From: Auanema rhodensis
Lineage: Eukaryota > Nematoda > Chromadorea > Rhabditida > Rhabditidae
NCBI GenBank assembly: GCA_964057225.1
Contig: OZ059894.1
Coordinates: 20,180,476-20,244,475, forward strand
Direction of reading: 5' to 3'
Length of the DNA: 64,000 bases
Of this stretch, positions 24,182-37,869 are shown in pieces. The translations under genes were made by a program, and so were the position numbers. Under the pieces are notes generated by a model. That model worked only from the letters and a program-made list of their open reading frames with translations. It ran no database searches and had not been told where the DNA came from. Positions within the stretch are counted from its first letter, which is position 1. Every line of letters starts with the position of its first letter.

Positions 24182-26638
24182 AATAAATTAGCAAAAAGTA
24201 GATGTTTTTAGATTCCTTTTTTCAAGGCAAAGACGATGGCCAATGTTATTCAACGAAAAAATTAATTCTTCAGGGTGAAAATCGAGGATATAAGTGTGAA
24301 CTTATATCAGTTGATATCTCGGTGCATTTTCAAGCTAGCGCAAATCTGATAACACAGATCGACGCAGCTTAAAAATCCGCATCGAATGCACTATACTACA
24401 TTGAGAAACGCTTAATACAAAAATTAGTTATGATCGTTTGAAAAATGATGCATTAGTGTATGTTGAGTTGCCATGTACACTCAACATTGCTTCCAAAAAC
24501 ATTTTGACAAAACTTTTTTCGAAAAATTTCAAAATAAATTAGCAAAAAGTAGATGTTTTTAGATTCCTTTTTTCAAGGCAAAGACGATGGACAATGTTAT
24601 TCAACGAAAAAATTAATTCTTCAGGGTGAAAATCGAGGATATAAGTGTGAACTTATATCAGTTGATATCTCGGTGCATTTTTAAGCTAGCGCAAATCTGA
24701 TAACACAGATCGACGCAGCTTAAAAATCCGCATCGAATGCAGTATACTACATTGAGAAACGCTTAATACAAAAATTAGTTATGATCGTTTGAAAAATGAT
24801 GCATTAGTGTATGTTGAGTTTCCATGTACACTCAACATTGCTTCCAAAAACATTTTGACAAAAATTTTTTCGAAAAATTTCAAAATAATTTAGCAAAAAG
24901 TAGATGTTTTTAGATTCCTTTTTTCAAGGCAAAGACGATGGACAATGTTATTCGACGAAAAAATTAATTCTTCAGGGTGAAAATCGAGGATATAAGTGTG
25001 AACTTATATCAGTTGATATCTCGGTGCATTTTTAAGCTAGCGCAAATCTGATAACACAGATCGACGCAGCTTAAAAATCCGCATCGAATGCACTATACTA
25101 CATTGAGAAACGCTTAATACAAAAATTAGTTATGATCGTTTGAAAAATGATGCATTAGTGTATGTTGAGTTTCCATGTACACTCAACATTGCTTCCAAAA
25201 ACATTTTGACAAAAATTTTTTCGAAAAATTTCAGAATAATTTAGCAAAAAGTAGATGTTTTTAGATTTCTTTTTTCAAGGCAAAGACGATGGACAATGTT
25301 ATTCAACGAAAAAATTAATTCTTCAGGGTGAAAATCGAGGATATAAGTGTGAACTTATATCAGTTGATATCTCGGTGCATTTTCAAGCTAGCGCAAATCT
25401 GATAACACAGATCGACGCAGCTTAAAAATCCGCATCGAATGCACTATACTACATTGAGAAACGCTTAATACAAAAATTAGTTATGATCGTTTGAAAAATG
25501 ATGCATTAGTGTATGTTGAGTTGCCATGTACACTCAACATTGCTTCCAAAAACATTTTGACAAAACTTTTTTCGAAAAATTTCAAAATAAATTAGCAAAA
25601 AGTAGATGTTTTTAGATTCCTTTTTTCAAGGCAAAGACGATGGACAATGTTATTCAACGAAAAAATTAATTCTTCAGGGTGAAAATCGAGGATATAAGTG
25701 TGAACTTATATCAGTTGATATCTCGGTGCATTTTTAAGCTAGCGCAAATCTGATAACACAGATCGACGCAGCTTAAAAATCCGCATCGAATGCAGTATAC
25801 TACATTGAGAAACGCTTAATACAAAAATTAGTTATGATCGTTTGAAAAATGATGCATTAGTGTATGTTGAGTTTCCATGTACACTCAACATTGCTTCCAA
25901 AAACATTTTGACAAAAATTTTTTCGAAAAATTTCAAAATAATTTAGCAAAAAGTAGATGTTTTTAGATTCCTTTTTTCAAGGCAAAGACGATGGACAATG
26001 TTATTCAACGAAAAAATTAATTCTTCAGGGTGAAAATCGAGGATATAAGTGTGAACTTATATCAGTTGATATCTCGGTGCATTTTTAAGCTAGCGCAAAT
26101 CTGATAACACAGATCGACGCAGCTTAAAAATCCGCATCGAATGCACTATACTACATTGAGAAACGCTTAATACAAAAATTAGTTATGATCGTTTGAAAAA
26201 TGATGCATTAGTGTATGTTGAGTTTCCATGTACACTCAACATTGCTTCCAAAAACATTTTGACAAAAATTTTTTCGAAAAATTTCAAAATAATTTAGCAA
26301 AAAGTAGATGTTTTTAGATTCCTTTTTTCAAGGCAAAGACGATGGACAATGTTATTCAACGATAAAATTAATTCTTCAGGGTGAAAATCGAGGATATAAG
26401 TGTGAACTTATATCAGTTGATATCTCGGTGCATTTTTAAGCTAGCGCAAATCTGATAACACAGATCGACGCAGCTTAAAAATCCGCATCGAATGCACTAT
26501 ACTACATTGAGAAACGCTCAATACAAAAATTAGTTATGATCGTTTGAAAAATGATGCATTAGTGTATGTTGAGTTTCCATGTACACTCAACATTGCTTCC
26601 AAAAACATTTTGACAAAAATTTTTTCGAAAAATTTCAG
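24182..26638 (+). repeat. HOR family III, 7-mer copy 1, 2457 bp
   Basis: Starts every 351 bp from 24182: p59 C/p150 C ending in p289 G/p332 C; p210 G; plain p6 T unit with a private A to G at 24954; p34 T/p150 C ending in p289 G/p332 C; p210 G; plain p6 T unit; p76 T/p232 C. The same seven types return at 26639. All seven units are exactly 351 bp, unlike the length-variable first 17 kb. Confidence 0.8.
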
Positions 26639-29095
26639 AATAAATTAGCAAAAAGTAGATGTTTTTAGATTCCTTTTTTCAAGGCAAAGACGATGGCCAA
26701 TGTTATTCAACGAAAAAATTAATTCTTCAGGGTGAAAATCGAGGATATAAGTGTGAACTTATATCAGTTGATATCTCGGTGCATTTTCAAGCTAGCGCAA
26801 ATCTGATAACACAGATCGACGCAGCTTAAAAATCCGCATCGAATGCACTATACTACATTGAGAAACGCTTAATACAAAAATTAGTTATGATCGTTTGAAA
26901 AATGATGCATTAGTGTATGTTGAGTTGCCATGTACACTCAACATTGCTTCCAAAAACATTTTGACAAAACTTTTTTCGAAAAATTTCAAAATAAATTAGC
27001 AAAAAGTAGATGTTTTTAGATTCCTTTTTTCAAGGCAAAGACGATGGACAATGTTATTCAACGAAAAAATTAATTCTTCAGGGTGAAAATCGAGGATATA
27101 AGTGTGAACTTATATCAGTTGATATCTCGGTGCATTTTTAAGCTAGCGCAAATCTGATAACACAGATCGACGCAGCTTAAAAATCCGCATCGAATGCAGT
27201 ATACTACATTGAGAAACGCTTAATACAAAAATTAGTTATGATCGTTTGAAAAATGATGCATTAGTGTATGTTGAGTTTCCATGTACACTCAACATTGCTT
27301 CCAAAAACATTTTGACAAAAATTTTTTCGAAAAATTTCAGAATAATTTAGCAAAAAGTAGATGTTTTTAGATTTCTTTTTTCAAGGCAAAGACGATGGAC
27401 AATGTTATTCAACGAAAAAATTAATTCTTCAGGGTGAAAATCGAGGATATAAGTGTGAACTTATATCAGTTGATATCTCGGTGCATTTTTAAGCTAGCGC
27501 AAATCTGATAACACAGATCGACGCAGCTTAAAAATCCGCATCGAATGCAGTATACTACATTGAGAAACGCTTAATACAAAAATTAGTTATGATCGTTTGA
27601 AAAATGATGCATTAGTGTATGTTGAGTTTCCATGTACACTCAACATTGCTTCCAAAAACATTTTGACAAAAATTTTTTCGAAAAATTTCAGAATAATTTA
27701 GCAAAAAGTAGATGTTTTTAGATTTCTTTTTTCAAGGCAAAGACGATGGACAATGTTATTCAACGAAAAAATTAATTCTTCAGGGTGAAAATCGAGGATA
27801 TAAGTGTGAACTTATATCAGTTGATATCTCGGTGCATTTTCAAGCTAGCGCAAATCTGATAACACAGATCGACGCAGCTTAAAAATCCGCATCGAATGCA
27901 CTATACTACATTGAGAAACGCTTAATACAAAAATTAGTTATGATCGTTTGAAAAATGATGCATTAGTGTATGTTGAGTTGCCATGTACACTCAACATTGC
28001 TTCCAAAAACATTTTGACAAAACTTTTTTCGAAAAATTTCAAAATAAATTAGCAAAAAGTAGATGTTTTTAGATTCCTTTTTTCAAGGCAAAGACGATGG
28101 ACAATGTTATTCAACGAAAAAATTAATTCTTCAGGGTGAAAATCGAGGATATAAGTGTGAACTTATATCAGTTGATATCTCGGTGCATTTTTAAGCTAGC
28201 GCAAATCTGATAACACAGATCGACGCAGCTTACAAATCCGCATCGAATGCAGTATACTACATTGAGAAACGCTTAATACAAAAATTAGTTATGATCGTTT
28301 GAAAAATGATGCATTAGTGTATGTTGAGTTTCCATGTACACTCAACATTGCTTCCAAAAACATTTTGACAAAAATTTTTTCGAAAAATTTCAAAATAATT
28401 TAGCAAAAAGTAGATGTTTTTAGATTCCTTTTTTCAAGGCAAAGACGATGGACAATGTTATTCAACGAAAAAATTAATTCTTCAGGGTGAAAATCGAGGA
28501 TATAAGTGTGAACTTATATCAGTTGATATCTCGGTGCATTTTTAAGCTAGCGCAAATCTGATAACACAGATCGACGCAGCTTAAAAATCCGCATCGAATG
28601 CACTATACTACATTGAGAAACGCTTAATACAAAAATTAGTTATGATCGTTTGAAAAATGATGCATTAGTGTATGTTGAGTTTCCATGTACACTCAACATT
28701 GCTTCCAAAAACATTTTGACAAAAATTTTTTCGAAAAATTTCAAAATAATTTAGCAAAAAGTAGATGTTTTTAGATTCCTTTTTTCAAGGCAAAGACGAT
28801 GGACAATGTTATTCAACGATAAAATTAATTCTTCAGGGTGAAAATCGAGGATATAAGTGTGAACTTATATCAGTTGATATCTCGGTGCATTTTTAAGCTA
28901 GCGCAAATCTGATAACACAGATCGACGCAGCTTAAAAATCCGCATCGAATGCACTATACTACATTGAGAAACGCTCAATACAAAAATTAGTTATGATCGT
29001 TTGAAAAATGATGCATTAGTGTATGTTGAGTTTCCATGTACACTCAACATTGCTTCCAAAAACATTTTGACAAAAATTTTTTCGAAAAATTTCAG
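26639..29095 (+). repeat. HOR family III, 7-mer copy 2, 2457 bp
   Basis: Starts are 26639, 26990, 27341, 27692, 28043, 28394, 28745. It follows copy 1 except that the third unit (27341) has p34 T and p210 G instead of being a plain unit. That looks like replacement by, or fusion of, neighbouring p34 T and p210 G types. 28043 carries a private A to C in agcttAaaaa of the long hairpin arm. Confidence 0.8.
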
Positions 29096-32000
29096 AATAA
29101 ATTAGCAAAAAGTAGATGTTTTTAGATTCCTTTTTTCAAGGCAAAGACGATGGCCAATGTTATTCAACGAAAAAATTAATTCTTCAGGGTGAAAATCGAG
29201 GATATAAGTGTGAACTTATATCAGTTGATATCTCGGTGCATTTTCAAGCTAGCGCAAATCTGATAACACAGATCGACGCAGCTTAAAAATCCGCATCGAA
29301 TGCACTATACTACATTGAGAAACGCTTAATACAAAAATTAGTTATGATCGTTTGAAAAATGATGCATTAGTGTATGTTGAGTTGCCATGTACACTCAACA
29401 TTGCTTCCAAAAACATTTTGACAAAACTTTTTTCGAAAAATTTCAAAATAAATTAGCAAAAAGTAGATGTTTTTAGATTCCTTTTTTCAAGGCAAAGACG
29501 ATGGACAATGTTATTCAACGAAAAAATTAATTCTTCAGGGTGAAAATCGAGGATATAAGTGTGAACTTATATCAGTTGATATCTCGGTGCATTTTTAAGC
29601 TAGCGCAAATCTGATAACACAGATCGACGCAGCTTAAAAATCCGCATCGAATGCAGTATACTACATTGAGAAACGCTTAATACAAAAATTAGTTATGATC
29701 GTTTGAAAAATGATGCATTAGTGTATGTTGAGTTTCCATGTACACTCAACATTGCTTCCAAAAACATTTTGACAAAAATTTTTTCGAAAAATTTCAGAAT
29801 AATTTAGCAAAAAGTAGATGTTTTTAGATTTCTTTTTTCAAGGCAAAGACGATGGACAATGTTATTCAACGAAAAAATTAATTCTTCAGGGTGAAAATCG
29901 AGGATATAAGTGTGAACTTATATCAGTTGATATCTCGGTGCATTTTCAAGCTAGCGCAAATCTGATAACACAGATCGACGCAGCTTAAAAATCCGCATCG
30001 AATGCACTATACTACATTGAGAAACGCTTAATACAAAAATTAGTTATGATCGTTTGAAAAATGATGCATTAGTGTATGTTGAGTTTCCATGTACACTCAA
30101 CATTGCTTCCAAAAACATTTTGACAAAAATTTATTCGAAAAATTTCAAAATAATTTAGCAAAAAGTAGATGTTTTTAGATTCCTTTTTTCAAGGCAAAGA
30201 CGATGGACAATGTTATTCAACGATAAAATTAATTCTTCAGGGTGAAAATCGAGGATATAAGTGTGAACTTATATCAGTTGATATCTCGGTGCATTTTTAA
30301 GCTAGCGCAAATCTGATAACACAGATCGACGCAGCTTAAAAATCCGCATCGAATGCACTATACTACATTGAGAAACGCTCAATACAAAAATTAGTTATGA
30401 TCGTTTGAAAAATGATGCATTAGTGTATGTTGAGTTTCCATGTACACTCAACATTGCTTCCAAAAACATTTTGACAAAAATTTTTTCGAAAAATTTCAGA
30501 ATAAATTAGCAAAAAGTAGATGTTTTTAGATTCCTTTTTTCAAGGCAAAGACGATGGCCAATGTTATTCAACGAAAAAATTAATTCTTCAGGGTGAAAAT
30601 CGAGGATATAAGTGTGAACTTATATCAGTTGATATCTCGGTGCATTTTCAAGCTAGCGCAAATCTGATAACACAGATCGACGCAGCTTAAAAATCCGCAT
30701 CGAATGCACTATACTACATTGAGAAACGCTTAATACAAAAATTAGTTATGATCGTTTGAAAAATGATGCATTAGTGTATGTTGAGTTGCCATGTACACTC
30801 AACATTGCTTCCAAAAACATTTTGACAAAACTTTTTTCGAAAAATTTCAAAATAAATTAGCAAAAAGTAGATGTTTTTAGATTCCTTTTTTCAAGGCAAA
30901 GACGATGGACAATGTTATTCAACGAAAAAATTAATTCTTCAGGGTGAAAATCGAGGATATAAGTGTGAACTTATATCAGTTGATATCTCGGTGCATTTTT
31001 AAGCTAGCGCAAATCTGATAACACAGATCGACGCAGCTTAAAAATCCGCATCGAATGCAGTATACTACATTGAGAAACGCTTAATACAAAAATTAGTTAT
31101 GATCGTTTGAAAAATGATGCATTAGTGTATGTTGAGTTTCCATGTACACTCAACATTGCTTCCAAAAACATTTTGACAAAAATTTTTTCGAAAAATTTCA
31201 GAATAATTTAGCAAAAAGTAGATGTTTTTAGATTTCTTTTTTCAAGGCAAAGACGATGGACAATGTTATTCAACGAAAAAATTAATTCTTCAGGGTGAAA
31301 ATCGAGGATATAAGTGTGAACTTATATCAGTTGATATCTCGGTGCATTTTCAAGCTAGCGCAAATCTGATAACACAGATCGACGCAGCTTAAAAATCCGC
31401 ATCGAATGCACTATACTACATTGAGAAACGCTTAATACAAAAATTAGTTATGATCGTTTGAAAAATGATGCATTAGTGTATGTTGAGTTTCCATGTACAC
31501 TCAACATTGCTTCCAAAAACATTTTGACAAAAATTTATTCGAAAAATTTCAAAATAATTTAGCAAAAAGTAGATGTTTTTAGATTCCTTTTTTCAAGGCA
31601 AAGACGATGGACAATGTTATTCAACGAAAAAATTAATTCTTCAGGGTGAAAATCGAGGATATAAGTGTGAACTTATATCAGTTGATATCTCGGTGCATTT
31701 TTAAGCTAGCGCAAATCTGATAACACAGATCGACGCAGCTTAAAAATCCGCATCGAATGCACTATACTACATTGAGAAACGCTTAATACAAAAATTAGTT
31801 ATGATCGTTTGAAAAATGATGCATTAGTGTATGTTGAGTTTCCATGTACACTCAACATTGCTTCCAAAAACATTTTGACAAAAATTTTTTCGAAAAATTT
31901 CAGAATAATTTAGCAAAAAGTAGATGTTTTTAGATTTCTTTTTTCAAGGCAAAGACGATGGACAATGTTATTCAACGAAAAAATTAATTCTTCAGGGTGA

Positions 32001-35000
32001 AAATCGAGGATATAAGTGTGAACTTATATCAGTTGATATCTCGGTGCATTTTTAAGCTAGCGCAAATCTGATAACACAGATCGACGCAGCTTAAAAATCC
32101 GCATCGAATGCAGTATACTACATTGAGAAACGCTTAATACAAAAATTAGTTATGATCGTTTGAAAAATGATGCATTAGTGTATGTTGAGTTTCCATGTAC
32201 ACTCAACATTGCTTCCAAAAACATTTTGACAAAAATTTTTTCGAAAAATTTCAGAATAATTTAGCAAAAAGTAGATGTTTTTAGATTTCTTTTTTCAAGG
32301 CAAAGACGATGGACAATGTTATTCAACGAAAAAATTAATTCTTCAGGGTGAAAATCGAGGATATAAGTGTGAACTTATATCAGTTGATATCTCGGTGCAT
32401 TTTCAAGCTAGCGCAAATCTGATAACACAGATCGACGCAGCTTAAAAATCCGCATCGAATGCACTATACTACATTGAGAAACGCTTAATACAAAAATTAG
32501 TTATGATCGTTTGAAAAATGATGCATTAGTGTATGTTGAGTTTCCATGTACACTCAACATTGCTTCCAAAAACATTTTGACAAAAATTTTTTCGAAAAAT
32601 TTCAGAATAATTTAGCAAAAAGTAGATGTTTTTAGATTTCTTTTTTCAAGGCAAAGACGATGGCCAATGTTATTCAACGAAAAAATTAATTCTTCAGGGT
32701 GAAAATCGAGGATATAAGTGTGAACTTATATCAGTTGATATCTCGGTGCATTTTCAAGCTAGCGCAAATCTGATAACACAGATCGACGCAGCTTAAAAAT
32801 CCGCATCGAATGCACTATACTACATTGAGAAACGCTTAATACAAAAATTAGTTATGATCGTTTGAAAAATGATGCATTAGTGTATGTTGAGTTGCCATGT
32901 ACACTCAACATTGCTTCCAAAAACATTTTGACAAAACTTTTTTCGAAAAATTTCAAAATAAATTAGCAAAAAGTAGATGTTTTTAGATTCCTTTTTTCAA
33001 GGCAAAGACGATGGACAATGTTATTCAACGAAAAAATTAATTCTTCAGGGTGAAAATCGAGGATATAAGTGTGAACTTATATCAGTTGATATCTCGGTGC
33101 ATTTTTAAGCTAGCGCAAATCTGATAACACAGATCGACGCAGCTTAAAAATCCGCATCGAATGCAGTATACTACATTGAGAAACGCTTAATACAAAAATT
33201 AGTTATGATCGTTTGAAAAATGATGCATTAGTGTATGTTGAGTTTCCATGTACACTCAACATTGCTTCCAAAAACATTTTGACAAAAATTTTTTCGAAAA
33301 ATTTCAGAATAATTTAGCAAAAAGTAGATGTTTTTAGATTTCTTTTTTCAAGGCAAAGACGATGGACAATGTTATTCAACGAAAAAATTAATTCTTCAGG
33401 GTGAAAATCGAGGATATAAGTGTGAACTTATATCAGTTGATATCTCGGTGCATTTTCAAGCTAGCGCAAATCTGATAACACAGATCGACGCAGCTTAAAA
33501 ATCCGCATCGAATGCACTATACTACATTGAGAAACGCTTAATACAAAAATTAGTTATGATCGTTTGAAAAATGATGCATTAGTGTATGTTGAGTTTCCAT
33601 GTACACTCAACATTGCTTCCAAAAACATTTTGACAAAAATTTTTTCGAAAAATTTCAAAATAATTTAGCAAAAAGTAGATGTTTTTAGATTCCTTTTTTC
33701 AAGGCAAAGACGATGGACAATGTTATTCAACGAAAAAATTAATTCTTCAGGGTGAAAATCGAGGATATAAGTGTGAACTTATATCAGTTGATATCTCGGT
33801 GCATTTTTAAGCTAGCGCAAATCTGATAACACAGATCGACGCAGCTTAAAAATCCGCATCGAATGCACTATACTACATTGAGAAACGCTTAATACAAAAA
33901 TTAGTTATGATCGTTTGAAAAATGATGCATTAGTGTATGTTGAGTTGCCATGTACACTCAACATTGCTTCCAAAAACATTTTGACAAAACTTTTTTCGAA
34001 AAATTTCAAAATAAATTAGCAAAAAGTAGATGTTTTTAGATTCCTTTTTTCAAGGCAAAGACGATGGACAATGTTATTCAACGAAAAAATTAATTCTTCA
34101 GGGTGAAAATCGAGGATATAAGTGTGAACTTATATCAGTTGATATCTCGGTGCATTTTTAAGCTAGCGCAAATCTGATAACACAGATCGACGCAGCTTAA
34201 AAATCCGCATCGAATGCAGTATACTACATTGAGAAACGCTTAATACAAAAATTAGTTATGATCGTTTGAAAAATGATGCATTAGTGTATGTTGAGTTTCC
34301 ATGTACACTCAACATTGCTTCCAAAAACATTTTGACAAAAATTTTTTCGAAAAATTTCAAAATAATTTAGCAAAAAGTAGATGTTTTTAGATTCCTTTTT
34401 CCAAGGCAAAGACGATGGACAATGTTATTCAACGAAAAAATTAATTCTTCAGGGTGAAAATCGAGGATATAAGTGTGAACTTATATCAGTTGATATCTCG
34501 GTGCATTTTTAAGCTAGCGCAAATCTGATAACACAGATCGACGCAGCTTAAAAATCCGCATCGAATGCACTATACTACATTGAGAAACGCTTAATACAAA
34601 AATTAGTTATGATCGTTTGAAAAATGATGCATTAGTGTATGTTGAGTTTCCATGTACACTCAACATTGCTTCCAAAAACATTTTGACAAAAATTTTTTCG
34701 AAAAATTTCAAAATAATTTAGCAAAAAGTAGATGTTTTTAGATTCCTTTTTTCAAGGCAAAGACGATGGACAATGTTATTCAACGATAAAATTAATTCTT
34801 CAGGGTGAAAATCGAGGATATAAGTGTGAACTTATATCAGTTGATATCTCGGTGCATTTTTAAGCTAGCGCAAATCTGATAACACAGATCGACGCAGCTT
34901 AAAAATCCGCATCGAATGCACTATACTACATTGAGAAACGCTCAATACAAAAATTAGTTATGATCGTTTGAAAAATGATGCATTAGTGTATGTTGAGTTT

Positions 35001-35062
35001 CCATGTACACTCAACATTGCTTCCAAAAACATTTTGACAAAAATTTTTTCGAAAAATTTCAG
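29096..35062 (+). repeat. HOR family III, shortened and rearranged copies (17 monomers)
   Basis: Starts run every 351 bp from 29096. A 4-mer (29096-30499: p59 C/p289 G; p210 G; p34 T/p150 C ending in a T to A change in the T-run; p76 T/p232 C) is followed at 30500 by the same first three types, including the T-run change. After 31553 come p34 T+p210 G (31904), p34 T+p150 C (32255), a p34 T+p59 C hybrid ending in p289 G (32606), p210 G (32957), p34 T+p150 C (33308), plain ending p289 G (33659), p210 G (34010), plain (34361, with an extra C in the T-tract) and p76 T/p232 C (34712). The order is shuffled but uses only the types seen in the 7-mers. Confidence 0.7.
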
Positions 35063-37869
35063 AATAAATTAGCAAAAAGTAGATGTTTTTAGATTCCTTT
35101 TTTCAAGGCAAAGACGATGGCCAATGTTATTCAACGAAAAAATTAATTCTTCAGGGTGAAAATCGAGGATATAAGTGTGAACTTATATCAGTTGATATCT
35201 CGGTGCATTTTCAAGCTAGCGCAAATCTGATAACACAGATCGACGCAGCTTAAAAATCCGCATCGAATGCACTATACTACATTGAGAAACGCTTAATACA
35301 AAAATTAGTTATGATCGTTTGAAAAATGATGCATTAGTGTATGTTGAGTTTCCATGTACACTCAACATTGCTTCCAAAAACATTTTGACAAAAATTTTTT
35401 CGAAAAGTTTCAGAATAATTTAGCAAAAAGTAGATGTTTTTAGATTCCTTTTTTCAAGGAAAAGACGATGGACAATGTTATTCAACGAAAAAATTAATTC
35501 TTCAGGGTGAAAATCGAGGATCTAAGTGTGAACTTATATCAGTTGATATCTCGGTGCACTTTTAAGCTAGCGCAAATCTGATAACACAGATCGACGCAGC
35601 TTAAAAATCCGCATCGAATGCACTATACTACATTGAGAAACGCTCAATACAAAAATTAGTTATGATCGTTTGAAAAATGATGCATTAGTGTATGTTGAGT
35701 TTCCATGTACACTCAACATTGCTTCCAAAAACATTTTGACAAAAATTTTTTCGAAAAATTTCGGAATAAATTAGCAAAAAGTAGATGTTTTTAGATTCCT
35801 TTTTTCAAGGCAAAGACGATGGACAATGTTATTCAACGAAAAAATTAATTCTTCAGGGTGAAAATCGAGGATATAAGTGTGAACTTATATCAGTTGATAT
35901 CTCGGTGCATTTTTAAGCTAGCGCAAATCTGATAACACAGATCGACGCAGCTTAAAAATCCGCATCGAATGCACTATACTACATTGAGAAACGCTTAATA
36001 CAAAAATTAGTTATGATCGTTTGAAAAATGATGCATTAGTGTATGTTGAGTTTCCATGTACACTCAACATTGCTTCCAAAAACATTTTGACAAAAATTTT
36101 TTCGAAAAATTTCAAAATAATTTAGCAAAAAGTAGATGTTTTTAGATTCCTTTTTTCAAGGCAAAGACGATGGACAATGTTATTCAACGATAAAATTAAT
36201 TCTTCAGGGTGAAAATCGAGGATATAAGTGTGAACTTATATCAGTTGATATCTCGGTGCATTTTAAGCTAGCGCAAATCTGATAACACAGATCGACGCAG
36301 CTTAAAAATCCGCATCGAATGCACTATACTACATTGAGAAACGCTCAATACAAAAATTAGTTATGATCGTTTGAAAAATGATGCATTAGTGTATGTTGAG
36401 TTTCCATGTACACTCAACATTGCTTCCAAAAACATTTTGACAAAAATTTTTTCGAAAAATTTCAGAATAAATTAGCAAAAAGTAGATGTTTTTAGATTCC
36501 TTTTTTCAAGGCAAAGACGATGGCCAATGTTATTCAACGAAAAAATTAATTCTTCAGGGTGAAAATCGAGGATATATGTGTGAACTTATATCAGTTGATA
36601 TCTCGGTGCATTTTCAAGCTAGCGCAAATCTGATAACACAGATCGACGCAGCTTAAAAATCCGCATCGAATGCACTATACTACATTGAGAAACGCTTAAT
36701 ACAAAAATTAGTTATGATCGTTTGAAAAATGATGCATTAGTGTATGTTGAGTTTCCATGTACACTCAACATTGCTTCCAAAAACATTTTGACAAAAATTT
36801 TTTCGAAAAGTTTCAGAATAATTTAGCAAAAAGTAGATGTTTTTAGATTCCTTTTTTCAAGGAAAAGACGATGGACAATGTTATTCAACGAAAAAATTAA
36901 TTCTTCAGGGTGAAAATCGAGGATATAAGTGTGAACTTATATCAGTTGATATCTCGGTGCATTTTTAAGCTAGCGCAAATCTGATAACACAGATCGACGC
37001 AGCTTAAAAATCCGCATCGAATGCACTATACTACATTGAGAAACGCTCAATACAAAAATTAGTTATGATCGTTTGAAAAATGATGCATTAGTGTATGTTG
37101 AGTTTCCATGTACACTCAACATTGCTTCCAAAAACATTTTGACAAAAATTTTTTCAAAAAATTTCAAAATAAATTAGCAAAAAGTAGATGTTTTTAGATT
37201 CCTTTTTTCAAGGCAAAGACGATGGACAATGTTATACAACGAAAAAATTAATTCTTCAGGGTGAAAATCGAGGATATAAGTGTGAACTTATATCAGTTGA
37301 TATCTCGGTGCATTTTCAAGCTAGCGCAAATCTGATAACACAGATCGACGCAGCTTAAAAATCCGCATCGAATGCACTTTACTACATTAAGAAACGCTCA
37401 ATACAAAAATTAGTTATGATCGTTTGAAAAATGATGCATTAGTGTATGTTGAGTTTCCATGTACACTCAACATTGCTTCCAAAAACATTTTGACAAAAAT
37501 TTTTTCGAAAAATTTCAGAATAATTTAGCAAAAAGTAGATGTTTTTAGATTCCTTTTTTCAAGACAAAGACGATGGACAATGTTATTCAACGATAAAATC
37601 AATTCTTCAGGGTAAAAATCGAGGATATAAGTGTGAACTTATATCAGTTGATATCTCGGTGTATTTTTAAGCTAGCGCAAATCTGATAACACAGATCGAC
37701 GCAGCTTAAAAATCCGCATCGAATGCACTATACTACATTGAGAAACGCTCAATACAAAAATTAGTTATGATCGTTTGAAAAATGATGCATTAGTGTATGT
37801 TGAGTTTCCATGTACACTCAACATTGCTTCCAAAAACATTTTGACAAAAATTTTTTCGAAAAATTTCAA
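35063..37869 (+). repeat. Mosaic block including a 5-monomer segment shared with 45586-47339
   Basis: Starts are 35063, 35414, 35765, 36116, 36466, 36817, 37168, 37519. Here p47 A (ggaaaagac) first appears, always after a p59 C/p345 G unit. 36116 is 350 bp because one T is lost in gcatttt, a change shared only with the unit at 45937. Private changes: 35522 and 36577 within the normally invariant p106-127 hairpin, gcac in place of gcat near 35558, a p144/p150-region change, and ttaag for ttgag in 37168. Confidence 0.65.
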
